The translations under genes and the position numbers were made by a program. This document shows, piece by piece, positions 1-14,032 of a stretch of 64,000 nt of DNA. The notes under the pieces were generated by a model. It was not told the origin of the DNA. It made no database searches and was given only the letters and a program-made list of their open reading frames with translations. Location: the NCBI GenBank assembly GCA_012845835.1, contig JABAKD010000023.1, positions 13,929,862 to 13,993,861 of the forward strand. Direction: 5' to 3'. The DNA is from Undaria pinnatifida. Lineage: Eukaryota > Sar > Phaeophyceae > Laminariales > Alariaceae. Position 1 is the first letter of the stretch, and every line of letters begins with the position of its first letter.

Positions 1-2994
<2,994 letters not shown>

Positions 2995-3701
2995 ACCAAA
3001 TGAAATATTTATAGTAGTAATAATAATATGAGGAACTCCCGAATCTGGCGCAAAAAACACGTATCGAAACAAACGATAGCGACTTCGTTCGCGTGTGTCC
3101 ATCAAGAACGGCAGAAAGTGCCTTGGGCAGAAGCAATCATGTATTCGGGCTCAGGTGGAGCCGTCTTGTAGTTGCCCAGGGATAACTGAATCACATCCTC
3201 CAGGTTTCCAATTGTTATATCGTTGCTTCGGGTTCGCCCCGTGGAGGCAGATCTACTTCACCTTCGGACACGAATAATGGATTACTTGATGCGACTGTGT
3301 AAAAAAAAGATCCTTAAATGCACCCGAATCCTAATACGCGAACTCGGTGTGATGACGCATCCAATTGGTTAGAAGGTGTGCAACAGGTAAGCATAAAGTA
3401 GTTGCTTCGCTTTTCAACCATTTCGGAGAGGCGCCGCGCCGAGAACACAAGAACTCAGACCGAGATTTAGCCCGGGCGAGGCCCCGGTGCTGCCGGGCCC
3501 CATCTAGTTCAATACTTACTTTGTATGATCCGTGTAGCGCCTGAGAATACAACAGTGCATACAAACCAATACCCTGCCGGCAAATAAGTATTGATAAATA
3601 TATTCACAAAACACATGTGGTTTAACTGATGGTCGCCTATTAATAGAGAGCATCTCAACCATGTCCCAGTAAAACCAACTTTAAAACACCAAGAAACTCA
3701 C
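2995..3701. other. Unassigned single-copy sequence
   Basis: No repeat partner inside the window, no RNA gene and no convincing open frame. It lies on the downstream side (in minus-strand sense) of the LRR exon at 3702-3773, so it would be intron or flank if that exon is used. Confidence 0.5.
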
Positions 3702-3773
3702 CTGCCAGCGCGTTCGCATACAGATGAAGCGTCTTGAGTGCCTTCAGCTTCCCGAACTCCTTGGGGATGCCCC
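3702..3773 (-). CDS. Orphan 72-bp LRR exon (LRR-ROCO/receptor type cassette)
   Basis: Read on the minus strand, a CTTTCAG acceptor precedes and a GTGAGT donor follows exactly 72 bp. With one base from the previous exon, this encodes a 24-residue plant-type LRR: GIPKEFGKLKALKTL then HLYANALAG, matching the LxxLxLxxNxLxG-IPxxLGxL pattern. The exon has phase-1 boundaries at both ends, so it can be added, lost or swapped without changing the reading frame. In Ectocarpus, LRR-ROCO candidate immune receptors are built from such 72-bp exons. No neighbouring LRR exon, GTPase or other domain is visible nearby, so this is either a lone cassette, part of a gene with very long introns, or a pseudogene remnant. 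Confidence 0.75.
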
Positions 3774-4872
3774 CTGAAAGGCGGTTTGATTGTGGCATGG
3801 CAATAATTGAAGCGTTGGGCAACACAAGGCGGGGCGAATGAATGCTACCGTCTTCAGCAAGCTCGCCACTTCATCGCCTCGACGTGATTTCCTCACACAT
3901 AACACACTCCGATACGTGGTCGTACCTCCTGAGCGACACAGGTGGGTGCTATGATGCATTGCTGCATCATGAGCAACTTGACCTCAACGGAAAATGCAAA
4001 TCAGCCCAACCGTCGCTTTTCACATAAATCGATACTGCACTCACCAACCCCTTGACGAAGAGTGCAAAAAAAAAACTTCCTATATTAGTTCTAAGTAATT
4101 CAATATGTCCCCAAAAATGGGTATCCCGTTGTAAAGCGGAATCGAGATAAATACAGTACGCATGCTGGGGTACGTGAGGCTATCGCAAAAAGTTTTCCAG
4201 TGCGAGGCGTGTGGCCCCATGAACGTTCTTCGGCGACACACGAAACCCGGAATAAAGACTATCCAATTAATCCCTCAGCAGCTTAGTATCCAACTCTCCA
4301 GACTTACAAAAAAAACGATAACAGCATAACAAAGGGGATGATCGCAACAAGACATACGCTGTCAGTAATGCGCAAAGCTCAACGCCGACTACAATCCAAC
4401 TACTCCAATACTGCACCTATACGGATCTGTGTATCGCGGCAAGGGTACGGGGGGGGGGAAACAAGGTAGGATTTTAGCCGAGGCCGGTAATATTGGCCGA
4501 ATGTTTCAAAACGTCCAAAAACAGGAGCGAGCGCGGCGACCCGTAATCAGTCCCACGCCGGTTAATGATACGGCCAAAGATGCGTGCCGTTTGAACGCAC
4601 TTCGCTTCACACCAAACCTTGACCGCATACCAGGTATCGCTCAACTGGTAGCTGCGAGAGTTGAGAGCTTGTGCTGACATTTTTTGGTTTTTGGCGTCCC
4701 CGATACAAATTACACAACACACAAGTATTCAGACTGCACACCTTTCACCAACACGTCTGGCACGGGTTGGGTGCTAGTTCCCCGACAGCAGCTGGACATT
4801 TGTGGACGGTAACAGGCGTAACGAAAATAATAGCCCAAACTCATCGACTCCACGGTTTCATTCCAAGGCCAC
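3774..4872. other. Unassigned sequence upstream of the LRR exon
   Basis: Intergenic or intronic. A poly-G run lies near 4449-4458. Short open frames overlap on both strands and none has gene-like features. The segment A/B homology begins at its right edge. Confidence 0.4.
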
Positions 4873-6078
4873 CACAATCGGTCGAGATGAAACTCGACAC
4901 GATTCCACTCTAGTTTGCAGCCCTCCTCTTTGACGACGAAATCATCATGCTTTGATTAACAGCAGGAAGTGCTCCCTTCATTTAGGATCGTACCTATCAG
5001 AAACGAAAAAGGCGTCAAGGTAACTAGTTCAAACGAGACAAGTTGTTCATTTCTCCAGGCTTTATCTCAAACAAAGTAGTGGGGGGTATAAATGCAATTT
5101 GAACGTGGTGAAAATCAACGATTTCTCCCGTTAAGCTTTGTACCTTGAGATATATTCATTTTTATTGGTGCAAACCTAATGGATGGGGGTGCTTCCTGCC
5201 ATCAATTTACAAAATCAACACCATGAAACAACAAGGCTGTATGTAAGTGACAGTGGAATCGCGGAGATATTGAATCAGACCGATTGTGTTGACCTTGGAA
5301 TGAAACCGTGAAGGCAACAGCTTTGCGTTATTTTCGTTCCGTCTATAAAAGGATCGCCGCAGAAAGCAACAAGTTCCCCGAGATACCCATACACCCCTCT
5401 ACACGCATGCCGATATGTTGCACGCAGTTTAGACATACTGACCACGGCCATGAAAACACACCGGGTGCAGATCAGCATTGGGGCAAAGGTTCCCGCGCAA
5501 TGCCGAACGCACAGATGGAAACGGTACTGCTGCTCGGCGCAGAACTACAGCTATCTTACATAACCCGACACGCCAACCTTTCCAGCGCAGCGCACGGCAG
5601 ACTTCATCTGTTCACGGCAAAAGGCATACGAGTATTATATATGGTAATGACGACTGGGATCTATCTCAGAGTCGAGCGGGGGTGACAACGACCGGTGTCG
5701 ATAAGGCAAAGGCTGTAAACACGATCGACAACACGCACGGCAGTAGCACGTTGGTGCATTTACCAGAATAAAGTCAGATCGCGATGCTGAAGGTACTCAA
5801 GGTAATGATTACGACGGTCTCCACGATACGGGTGCACCGCATCTTTCTCAGGCTCCTCCTTGGCGGAGGTCGGTACGTACCTAGCCCAAAATCCCCATTA
5901 CGACAAAATGAACAAGTCCAACACGACGGACGGTCCCATTGCCATACCATAGCCTACATCATAAAAGCTATACAAGTATTGATTTTGTCAACATTCCGCG
6001 AGATCGGGTACTACCTCCGTTGAGGAGCCTGGACAGTCCCAGTTTTATTGGGGCCGAAACGTGCAGCACGCGTCTTAC
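4873..6078. other. Non-coding start of copy A
   Basis: Collinear with 31937-33136. Open frames at 5308-5685 and 5478-5771 are broken by indels between the two copies (for example near 5624-5640 versus 32684-32690), which argues against coding. Confidence 0.5.
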
Positions 6079-6150
6079 CTTCAAGCTCGTTGTTGTCAAG
6101 AGAGAGGCTCACCAAAGCGTCCAGGTCCCCCAGCTCGGGGGGTATTTCGC
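6079..6150 (-). CDS. 72-bp LRR exon, copy A
   Basis: On the minus strand the exon runs from a TTGCCAG acceptor to a GTAAGA donor and is exactly 72 bp with phase-1 ends. It encodes one LRR: EIPPELGDLD then ALVSLSLDNNELEG. The paralogous exon at 33137-33208 differs at ten bases. Nine are nonsynonymous and fall in five codons at the x positions of LxxLxLxxNxL. The 57 bp beyond the donor side are identical between the copies and the first ~45 bp on the acceptor side differ at one base. No other exon of a receptor gene is seen within several kb. Function as a ligand-contacting repeat of an LRR receptor is inferred from the family. Confidence 0.8.
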
Positions 6151-7158
6151 CTGGCAATGGAGATTTGGGGGAAACGGAAAAAAAGGAGACAGCAGTGGGA
6201 AACCTGATATGTGAAAAACGTTTGCCAGGAGGAAAACAAAATGACACGGGTGAGATCAAACAAAAACAATACAAGGACACGAAAAAAAGGGAACAGCTGC
6301 ACATGAGAAATGATCACGGGCAAGTGTTCATACATGATTGAGCACGGACCAGAAGGAGCTGTTATCGGACCGATATACCTGCTATAGTATAGCGTCGAGC
6401 TGGTAGTATCGTTGAGGCTTACCAACACGAGCAACAAAGAGCCGCATCAAGAGGTGGGGGGAGTTGTAGAACCGTCAAGCGTGGCGCCTTTCTGCTGCAG
6501 AAGGTAGTTTTGTTCGTTTGTTTGCGGGGAGCGGCTGGTTCATTTTCCGTATGTGTGTCAGCACGGTGAGCCTGGAAACTACTGGCCTCCTCCTCAGCAA
6601 CACAAAGAAAAAGGCCAGATACAATCAGGCCAGCACGGGATGAGAAAAAACTCTTGAAAGGAAGGAAAACAGGACGAGAGGTAGAGGGTTGGGCTGTGGT
6701 GGGTTTCCCGGAGCTCGACCGAACATTCTACACACAGTAAAGGGTATGACGAACGGTACAGCACCGGCAGCATTAAACATAACGTGTTCACACGTCAGGA
6801 AGTCGCACAACGCGAGCAAGCACATGGCAGCAGACCCAGCCCCCCGGTACGCAATGTTCGGAAAGCTTCACACGAATCTCCATCCCGTATCCCGTTTTCA
6901 GCCCCCCTCTATTTATCAGCAGCTCGATTGTCTTCAGCCATGCCCCCTCTCCGCACCCCATCGTTGGGGACGGGGGGGCGTTTACAGCAGGCGGTATAAA
7001 GGGGGCACCAAAAAATACCGTCCGCTACCACTGCATCGCCGTCAATCGTAGGCATCCACGGGAGGCATCCACGAAACAGAACAATCGGTTGGCACCCGAA
7101 AAACAACACTACGGCAGCGGCGGCGAGTAGCGAGCCAGCGAGGACAAGACCGCCATTA
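6151..7158. other. Non-coding part of copy A between the LRR exon and the first copia element
   Basis: Collinear with 33209-34136. Relative to copy B there are small indels (for example an extra ~60 bp near 6940-7000). On the minus strand this would be upstream intron of the LRR exon. Nothing else is recognised. Confidence 0.45.
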
Positions 7159-7163
7159 CGGTT

Positions 7164-7579
7164 TGTTAAAAGTATGAACCTTGGATTCAAATCTAAGTTA
7201 ATGCGCAGTCTATTCGCACAAATAAGATATGCAGTTGAATCTTGAGTTGAATCTTACGTTGAATCTTCGGTGTAACCTAGATGTAAACGTAGATTTGAGT
7301 ATGTTAAGGTTGTCCCGTTGTCCCGGTATTCTACCGTACTATGGGCATTGTTCCGTGATGATCAGGTGGTGATGCACCCCACCATGATCACTCTCCCAAC
7401 TCTCCCAACTCTCCCAACTTTCCCAATTCTTCTCTTTTTGGCCTCAAGAGCCCTTTCCAAACTATCCTTTTTCTTTCTTATCACAAGTGATCTTAACAGA
7501 CACTTCGGTGCCACCTCTGCATCTCTTCGCATAGAAGACAGAGCCTTCACACAACCATTGTGTTCACAGGCTATTCACA
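7164..7579 (+). repeat. 5' LTR of copia element 1
   Basis: 416 bp, TG...CA ends, containing a short run of CTCTCCCAA-type units. It has three such units plus a variant, fewer than the younger element 2. Confidence 0.95.
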
Positions 7580-7590
7580 GGTTATGAGCC
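7580..7590 (+). promoter_or_regulatory. Primer-binding site, half-tRNA type
   Basis: GGTTATGAGCC directly follows the LTR. It is the exact reverse complement of GGCTCATAACC, the anticodon stem-loop of eukaryotic initiator tRNA-Met. Drosophila copia and yeast Ty5 prime from such a cleaved tRNA fragment rather than the tRNA 3' end. Confidence 0.8.
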
Positions 7591-7687
7591 TTCGACCTTC
7601 GATATAAACATCGATCGGCACCAAGCGACTTCTCATTGAAGTTTGTCGCATCTTACCGGAAAGTTTTAGAGAAACCTCCATTAAGCC

Positions 7688-7813
7688 GGCTACAGCATCA
7701 GCATCAGCACCAGCGATCAGCATCAGCTACAGCATCAGCATCAGCGATCAGCATCAGCATCAGCATCAGCATCAGCATCAGCGATCAGCATCAGCATCAG
7801 CATCAGCATCACC
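7688..7813 (+). repeat. CAGCAT-rich leader repeat of copia element 1
   Basis: A degenerate hexanucleotide repeat (CAGCAT with GATCAG interruptions) runs to the gag ATG. The same leader in element 2 (14575-14750) is longer, so the repeat changes length between copies. It contains no ATG. Confidence 0.85.
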
Positions 7814-10369
7814 ATGGGAGAGTCCACGAAAGCAGGTGATGCGGTAGACAAGCTCGTTAGAGCTCTCAACGGCAAATTTAATGGGCTTAAGTTCGACGTA
7901 TGGAAACGCACGGCTCAGTCCGTGATAAGTATGCGTCATGCCGGGATCTCTGATATCCTGGAAGGGCGACCTTGCCCCGAGCCCGAACTAGTTAGTCCTC
8001 GTCCATCTTCTAGAAGAAGTAGGCCTTCACGAGCTGTAACTCGCAGCCAGGCCGCTGACGAAACGGACATTCAGTCCGGGGAAACACCCTCGGCTGATAC
8101 AGCAGAAAATGTACAGCCGGACGCAGGGAGTACTCCCGTGGTCACGGCGCATCTGCCACCATCATCTTCAGGATATTCTACACTCCCAGCCGCAACATCA
8201 GTTTTATGGGCCACGGATGACAACATCTCGAATTTGGAAGACATCAAGCACTGGCACCGCGACAATCGTCTTCTGTTCGACTTCTTGTTCCTGAGTACAT
8301 CGGGAGCGGCGGCCAGCTTTCTTCTACAATTTAAGCCCAAACGAGGTGAACTTGCGAATGGAAAAGCTGCTTGGGATGGTATGGTTAGAAAATATCAAAA
8401 TTCCACCCGCCAACGTAGACGTATACTCAAACAACAACTATCGCATATGGTCATGACGGATGGGCAAGACCCAGACGTATTTATAAATGAAGTATACTAT
8501 TTACGGGATGAATTGGTGGACATGGGAGAGGTATTCAATGATGACAGCATACTGGACATAGTGCTAGAAGGACTCACGGATGAATACGTGCAAGTCAAAT
8601 ATAGCGCTGAAGCAGATGATGACTTCACACTCGACCGAGCTGTGATAACAATGCGTAATATGTACGCCAATAGAGCTATGCGAAACGGGCCTTTGCGAAA
8701 AGCGAAGGGGCATGAATCTGCGATGGTAGTCACGTCGACACCCTCAGCAGTAGTGACCTGTTCACACTGCAAAAAGCCAGGCCATCGATTCCAAAATTGC
8801 TTTAAACGCAAGGGAAAAATGTCGGGAAAGAAACCTCCCCCGACACCTCGAAAGAATTCGTGGTGTAGCTTGCATAATACCGATCGCCACGATAATAGCG
8901 ACTGTCGGTCTCAAATGCGGGACGACAATATAACCCGTCGCCCTCGTCCTGGTCAACAAAATGGCCGGCATAATAACAACCGCAGCGCTCACGCCAATAC
9001 CGCCACAACTCCAACTTCAACAACTCAAATGGAAGCTTACGTCCCAGAGATACATGCTCCATCCACTACTACTGCGGCTGCGACTACAGCAGCTACTTCT
9101 ACGTCCTTCGCGACTCCTTCCTGTCCATCCTCACCTCCAGTTGGTATAGGTTATTCTTTCATCGCCGCACCTCCGATCGAGATCGCCGCGCAGCCCGTCG
9201 ACTTCTCCATGACTGCGGACAGCGGAGCGTCTAGCCACTTCATCGACAATCAGCTTCTACCGGGCATTGAACATAAAATGAACCACTACGTGCAGCTGGA
9301 CCCTCCCGTAATAATCAACGTAGCGGGAAACCATCGCCTTTATGGCGTTGGTCAAGGGGTTTTGGTCGTACAAGTGTTGGACCACATAGGCTCTAAGCAC
9401 TCTGTACAGCTTCCTGTCACGATCGTACCTGGGCTAGGCAGGCACTTATTTTCAGGGGGATCAGCTGCTGCGAGGGGGGTCACTATGATCATCGCCACGC
9501 AGTCGTATCTTGACATGGGTGCTTTTGCTATACCCTTACGTAAGGACAGCCACTGCCCTTCTTTGTATCAGCTCGACCTCACCACTGGTGCAACCAGCCG
9601 AACGCCTGAGACAGCGTTCCCGACCATCTCCGGCAAAAACTTTAAACCGGAAACCGTCCTCGCTGTTCATGCTTCGACGACTCTTAAAGCGACGACTTCC
9701 CTGCCTGAAACCATTCCAGCTAACATCGGGCACAGGAGGCTGCTGGATCATCGCAAGCAGGTGATAGCCGAGGTGAAAAATATCCCAGAATATGGGGCAA
9801 ACTTTTCAGACACGTTATCGGCGTGTGATACGTGCAAGATCATTAAGAGCACTCAACAGGAACACCGTAAGATATTGCGGCCTAACCTTTCCAGCGAACA
9901 TACAAAACTGGTGAGTACTGACCTGCTAGGATACGCCGACATGGCAAAATGTACCGACGATCACAGCAGGGTAAAAAGAGGCTCCTTCATCGTAGAGGCG
10001 CCTTCCGTTCAACCAACAGCATACTCGGCCACTTCTCAAGTAAGAGCGCGTCAGCTGGCCCTACAACGCCAAGGATTGCCAAAACAGCAGTTCGATAACG
10101 TTTCGCAGTACACGAGCAGGGCTCTCAGAATGGACAAAACAATCCGTCCGGTATCTACTTCGGTACCCAACACCTACGCGCAATCTATGGCCTCACCACA
10201 AGCGGAAGAATGCAAACCTTCAGCGACCTCTGCTGGAAGATCAACTACTTCAGCACGGAGAACTCCTTCTAAGCTCCAACACCTTGAAGCCGCAACTACA
10301 GCTCCGGCTCGCAAGACCGCCTTTGACCATCGCGACGGCCTTGTAAAATATCTCAGGCAGCCCCCATGA
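7814..10369 (+). CDS. Truncated Gag-protease polyprotein of copia element 1 (defective pol)
   Basis: An 851-residue open frame starting at ATG 7814, the same start as the intact relative. The first ~620 residues are almost identical to element 2: UBN2-like gag region, CCHC zinc knuckle CSHCKKPGHRFQNC, a second WCSLHNTDRHDNSDC knuckle-like motif, and aspartic protease site DSGASSHF. From about 9672 the sequence becomes clearly diverged, the integrase HHCC motif is degraded, and in-frame deletions remove nine residues after STDLLG, the integrase core with its catalytic D-D-E residues, and later all of RT and RNase H. The last ~55 residues read the element 2 3' end in another frame. It cannot supply integrase or RT. 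It could make Gag and protease, so the element could only move with help in trans. Confidence 0.85.
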   Translation: MGESTKAGDAVDKLVRALNGKFNGLKFDVWKRTAQSVISMRHAGISDILEGRPCPEPELVSPRPSSRRSRPSRAVTRSQAADETDIQSGETPSADTAENVQPDAGSTPVVTAHLPPSSSGYSTLPAATSVLWATDDNISNLEDIKHWHRDNRLLFDFLFLSTSGAAASFLLQFKPKRGELANGKAAWDGMVRKYQNSTRQRRRILKQQLSHMVMTDGQDPDVFINEVYYLRDELVDMGEVFNDDSILDIVLEGLTDEYVQVKYSAEADDDFTLDRAVITMRNMYANRAMRNGPLRKAKGHESAMVVTSTPSAVVTCSHCKKPGHRFQNCFKRKGKMSGKKPPPTPRKNSWCSLHNTDRHDNSDCRSQMRDDNITRRPRPGQQNGRHNNNRSAHANTATTPTSTTQMEAYVPEIHAPSTTTAAATTAATSTSFATPSCPSSPPVGIGYSFIAAPPIEIAAQPVDFSMTADSGASSHFIDNQLLPGIEHKMNHYVQLDPPVIINVAGNHRLYGVGQGVLVVQVLDHIGSKHSVQLPVTIVPGLGRHLFSGGSAAARGVTMIIATQSYLDMGAFAIPLRKDSHCPSLYQLDLTTGATSRTPETAFPTISGKNFKPETVLAVHASTTLKATTSLPETIPANIGHRRLLDHRKQVIAEVKNIPEYGANFSDTLSACDTCKIIKSTQQEHRKILRPNLSSEHTKLVSTDLLGYADMAKCTDDHSRVKRGSFIVEAPSVQPTAYSATSQVRARQLALQRQGLPKQQFDNVSQYTSRALRMDKTIRPVSTSVPNTYAQSMASPQAEECKPSATSAGRSTTSARRTPSKLQHLEAATTAPARKTAFDHRDGLVKYLRQPP

Positions 10370-11656
10370 TCACAAAAATCATTGTTTCATGGAGTTCCAT
10401 ACGAGATCGCGGCGTTTCATAAGTGGGAAAAAATGAAGCCTGTTTTTGATTCTGCCGTGTACGGTGTATGACCGGATTCTACCTCGTGCTATCGGACTTT
10501 TCAATATCCGACAAACCGCGATGTACCGAGGACGGAGAAGCGTGTTACGCACAAACCAAATAGGCACTATATCGACAAGCGATTCGCCTATTATAATTCA
10601 ACCACGAGACTGCAATGGACCGGGGAAGAACAAGGCCGACGTACGACACATCGCATCACAACCTTTCTCCTCGTCTCTGTCCAAGCGCTTCTTCAGCCGT
10701 CCGTGACCTTCTATACAGAACAGCTCCATCAACAGCTACCCGAACGGCACTCCCGTCAACAATCGGGGACAGGCGCTAGAATTGTGGGTACGGTTGAAAT
10801 TCATACTTAAGTAGAGAATATTACTTAGTGCAGCAGTTCTTTGTCAACTATAAAGTTACAACTGCTCGCCAGTTACGTATTAGTAAAGGTGGAACTATGG
10901 GTCGTATGAACTTATGTCAACGATCGTACAGCAGTAAGCCATGTTCTACCGGAAAATGCGTACGAGTATATATTCCAGCATTTAGGAGTAAAAAAGGCTC
11001 ACAAAGGACTGTCTCTCTTATGCTCTTCAGCGTACGATTTGTATCAGACAGTTTATCGTTATAATATGCGTATCCTAGGATCATATTGCAGTGGCGTGGT
11101 TAACTTACAGCAGCGACCTTTGTTTGTTAGTTTGTTAGTTTGTTTCTTCTTTTTTTGGGGATATAGCTCGTTGATGGACTATGACTACACCCACCATAGT
11201 TTGTTACAGTACTATCAGTACTTGTTCTACCTGCTGCCTAATGTTTTGTTTTTGCGGAAGTACGTAATTATATTAAACAAACAACTGAATAGTGAGAATG
11301 TTTTATTTGTCGTATTGGACACTTGTCCACAATTCTCTTTACTTGTCTAGTATTGTTTATCTATTTGGTACAATTCAGAAAGCGTGTTTAAAACCCAGTA
11401 GACGAATCTTTGCGTTTTATCTACTAGGTAGGGTATTTATCGCTGGTAATTACACCAAGCGTAATTTTTATATGTATCTTTCCTTGTAACGTTTTATTTT
11501 TTTGTAGAATGTGTGGATAACATGGATACATCCATATTGCGGCGGTTGATACACCCGACCGGATATGAGACCCATTTGTTTCTGATTATTTTACGAATGA
11601 ATTTGTTTTTTAAGTATGAGGCTTCTCTAGCAATCTGACTTCGCATTATGGGGGTG
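10370..11656 (+). other. 3' non-coding region of copia element 1
   Basis: Homologous to 19490-21375 of element 2 but lacking the block that holds the extra ORF there: the match jumps from about 10785 straight to sequence corresponding to about 20506 in element 2. The ATG of that ORF is also lost. It ends with a G-run (ATTATGGGGGTG) just before the 3' LTR, a weak polypurine tract. Confidence 0.85.
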
Positions 11657-12075
11657 TGTTAAAAGTATGAACCTTGGATTCAAATCTAAGTTAATGCGCA
11701 GTCTATTCGCACGAATAAGATATGCAGTTGAATCTTGAGTTGAATCTTACGTTGAATCTTCGGTGTAACCTAGATGTAAACGTAGATTTGAGTATGTTAA
11801 GGTTGTCCCGTTGTCCCGGTATTCTACCGTACTATGGGCATTGTTCCGTGATGATCAGGTGGTGATGCACCCCACCATGATCACTCTCCCAACTCTCCCA
11901 ACTCTCCCAACTTTCCCAATTCTTCTTCTCTTTTTGGCCTCAAGAGCCCTTTCCAAACTCTCCTTTTTCTTTCTTATCACAAGTGATCTTAACAGACACT
12001 TCGGTGCCACCTCTGCATCTCTTCGCATAGAAGACAGAGCCTTCACACAACCATTGTGTTCACAGGCTATTCACA
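11657..12075 (+). repeat. 3' LTR of copia element 1
   Basis: 419 bp. Compared with the 5' LTR it has two substitutions and an extra TTC in the pyrimidine-rich stretch, so this insertion is older than the other LTR elements in the window. Confidence 0.95.
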
Positions 12076-12080
12076 CAGTT

Positions 12081-14027
12081 CCCGCAACAGCGGAGGCAGT
12101 CGAGAGCGCCAGAAAGAGAGGGGTTTCCGAAACAAAATTTGCTGGTGTGGAGCGGGGCGGCAAGTCGGTTACGACGACACGTCGTTAAGGGGGAACAGGA
12201 ATCAAAGGAGGAGCATCACATACGCTCCTGGGGCATCGAACGGGATACACGTACTTTTCCAGAAAACGGGGGCTGGAGTTTGGGGGCGGAGCATGCTTAG
12301 CAGGCAAATGCAAGACTTACAGCACATGCACGATTGCGTTGCCGGAGAGGGCAGGCGGGAGTAGCATAACATGGGGATAGAGTGACCTCTCCATCGTGAA
12401 TACATCATAATTGTGGCGGAAGAACAATCGCACGACGACCGCAATGTGACCACATGCAGCGACACACTGCTGTACCTGGCCCTCGGGAGGACGTCCGTCC
12501 GGTTCTACCAACGGAGAGAGAGCCATCAACCGGGGGGGGGGGGGGAATGAGGACATTCCCGCGGGAGGGTACGAGACCACCCAAGGGGGGTGGTGCTGAT
12601 GGGGAGGGACGAGGAGGAGGCGGGGTGGGAATGTTATGCTCGAATGAGAGTATTCCTCTCCCCCACACAAGGTCAAGAGCAGACAGCCGTAATGTGACCC
12701 AACGGGGGGTAGGGGAGGCTTCGTCGTCACTGCGCCTTGTGTGGGCCGGGGGGAAGAGAAGGGAGGCGGGGGGGGGGCAGGGGTCAGGGGAACGGAGAGG
12801 GGAAATAATGGCGATGGCTTCCAGCGTCGTTGATAGTACCTCAGACCCGTGCTACGCTAGAGGTGGCACTTTCTCGCTGAAACGTTAATTTATAAATTAC
12901 TACCAACTTTGGCTGTGTAAGGGTCCTACTGTAGGCTAGGCCATGGTATTGTTTTTTTTTGTTCGGATAGAGTTCCTTATACGAAAAGACCAAGAAACGC
13001 AATGCGCCCTCATAGGTTTAGCCCTAACCCTAGCCCTACAACCCTTTCTCAAGCACACCACTAAGGTAGCATGCGCCATGTAGTACCTCACACCAGGAAG
13101 GGCATTGTAGAAGCGTGCATCGGGGACAATCACGGGGTCTCGGCCTTCGATAAATCAATGCGTAATCGATTATAGCACGTGTGGGAAAAAAAAACACCAA
13201 ACAGTTGATGGCGGAACATGTGCTAAAAATAAAACAGCTCACATGCGGTCGGTGGTTTCCACAGAGGCAGCCAACGCAAATACCGAAGAAAACGTGGCGT
13301 CTTCCCACAATATACGGGCCGTAGCATATCGAAATTCACCCGAGATAATACGTTTACCCATTGGTCGAATAGCGGTAACATTGTTTTGAAATGTGCGACC
13401 CGCGGTAGAGATGTCCCATGAGCGCACGCGCTTTGTCGTGCGTCGCAGACCTTCCAACCTCTTCGTGGGGTGCATGTACCACGATCATGGAGACAAGGGA
13501 AAAAAAGTGCATGCCTCTGCTCCATGATAGGACGACGTATACCTGGAAGTAGAAGTCATTGTACATACCGCTTTAGCCCAAAATATATACCGGTAGCACT
13601 TCTTCAATGCCGGAAAGAAAAGCATTTCGGGGTTCAACAGCGAATAACTGCATTACTTTATCGGTTTATTTTCTTTTAAATTTAATCTTTGCGCCGTTCA
13701 GGCGAATCATTTTCTCATTTGGACACCATATTAATTCGATACGATACAGCAGTACCAGCAGGTAGCCGGCATCCCCGGTGGTCCACTATTAATAGTAAGC
13801 GGCGCAACTATTGAGGTCCATGTCGTAGGTTCAAAATATTACGACAGGACTATTTCGTTCAAATCGACAGGCTGAAGCGCGAGAGCGTGAGTTGGGGAAA
13901 CTTGATGCAAATTGACGAGCATGAAAAAAACTCGTGAATACGGAACCCTATGCGCGATAAAAATCAAGGCAAGTGCCTGGGGGGGGAGAAGGGAAGACAC
14001 CTGTTGCCACGGCTTGTCTAGAAGGTC
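12081..14027. other. Copy A DNA between the two copia insertions
   Basis: Collinear with 34142-36090 of copy B. It contains a poly-G run near 12531-12546, G-rich tracts near 12766, and a telomere-like CCCTAACCCTAGCCCTA at 13021-13037 (also in B at 35087-35103). Minus-strand frames at 13223-13566 are open in all three phases in both copies, so no single coding frame is favoured. A T-arm-like GGTTCAAAT stem-loop near 13830 is intact in B (35894-35918) but mutated here. Confidence 0.5.
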
Positions 14028-14032
14028 GCTGA

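Larger units (their letters stand above)
7159..12080 (+). mobile_element. Ty1/copia retrotransposon 1, internally deleted, with target-site duplication
   Basis: LTRs at 7164-7579 and 11657-12075 begin TGTTAAAA and end ATTCACA. They differ by two substitutions and a 3-bp indel. The flanks CGGTT (7159-7163) and CAGTT (12076-12080) are a 5-bp duplication with one change, and the empty site CAGTT is present once in copy B at 34137-34141. The primer-binding site GGTTATGAGCC follows the 5' LTR directly. The element keeps gag and protease but lacks most of integrase and all of RT-RNase H when compared with the intact relative at 14033-21806. Confidence 0.96.

Noticed and set aside
12317..12730. Pro-rich minus-strand ORF near the copia 1 right flank (also 34379-34813)
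   Set aside because: It depends on G-run length, which differs between A and B, and changes frame accordingly.
13223..13566. Minus-strand ORFs of 70-100 codons conserved in copy B (35288-35631)
   Set aside because: Three overlapping phases are open at once and the two copies are about 99% identical, so conservation does not single out a coding frame; no domain is recognised.
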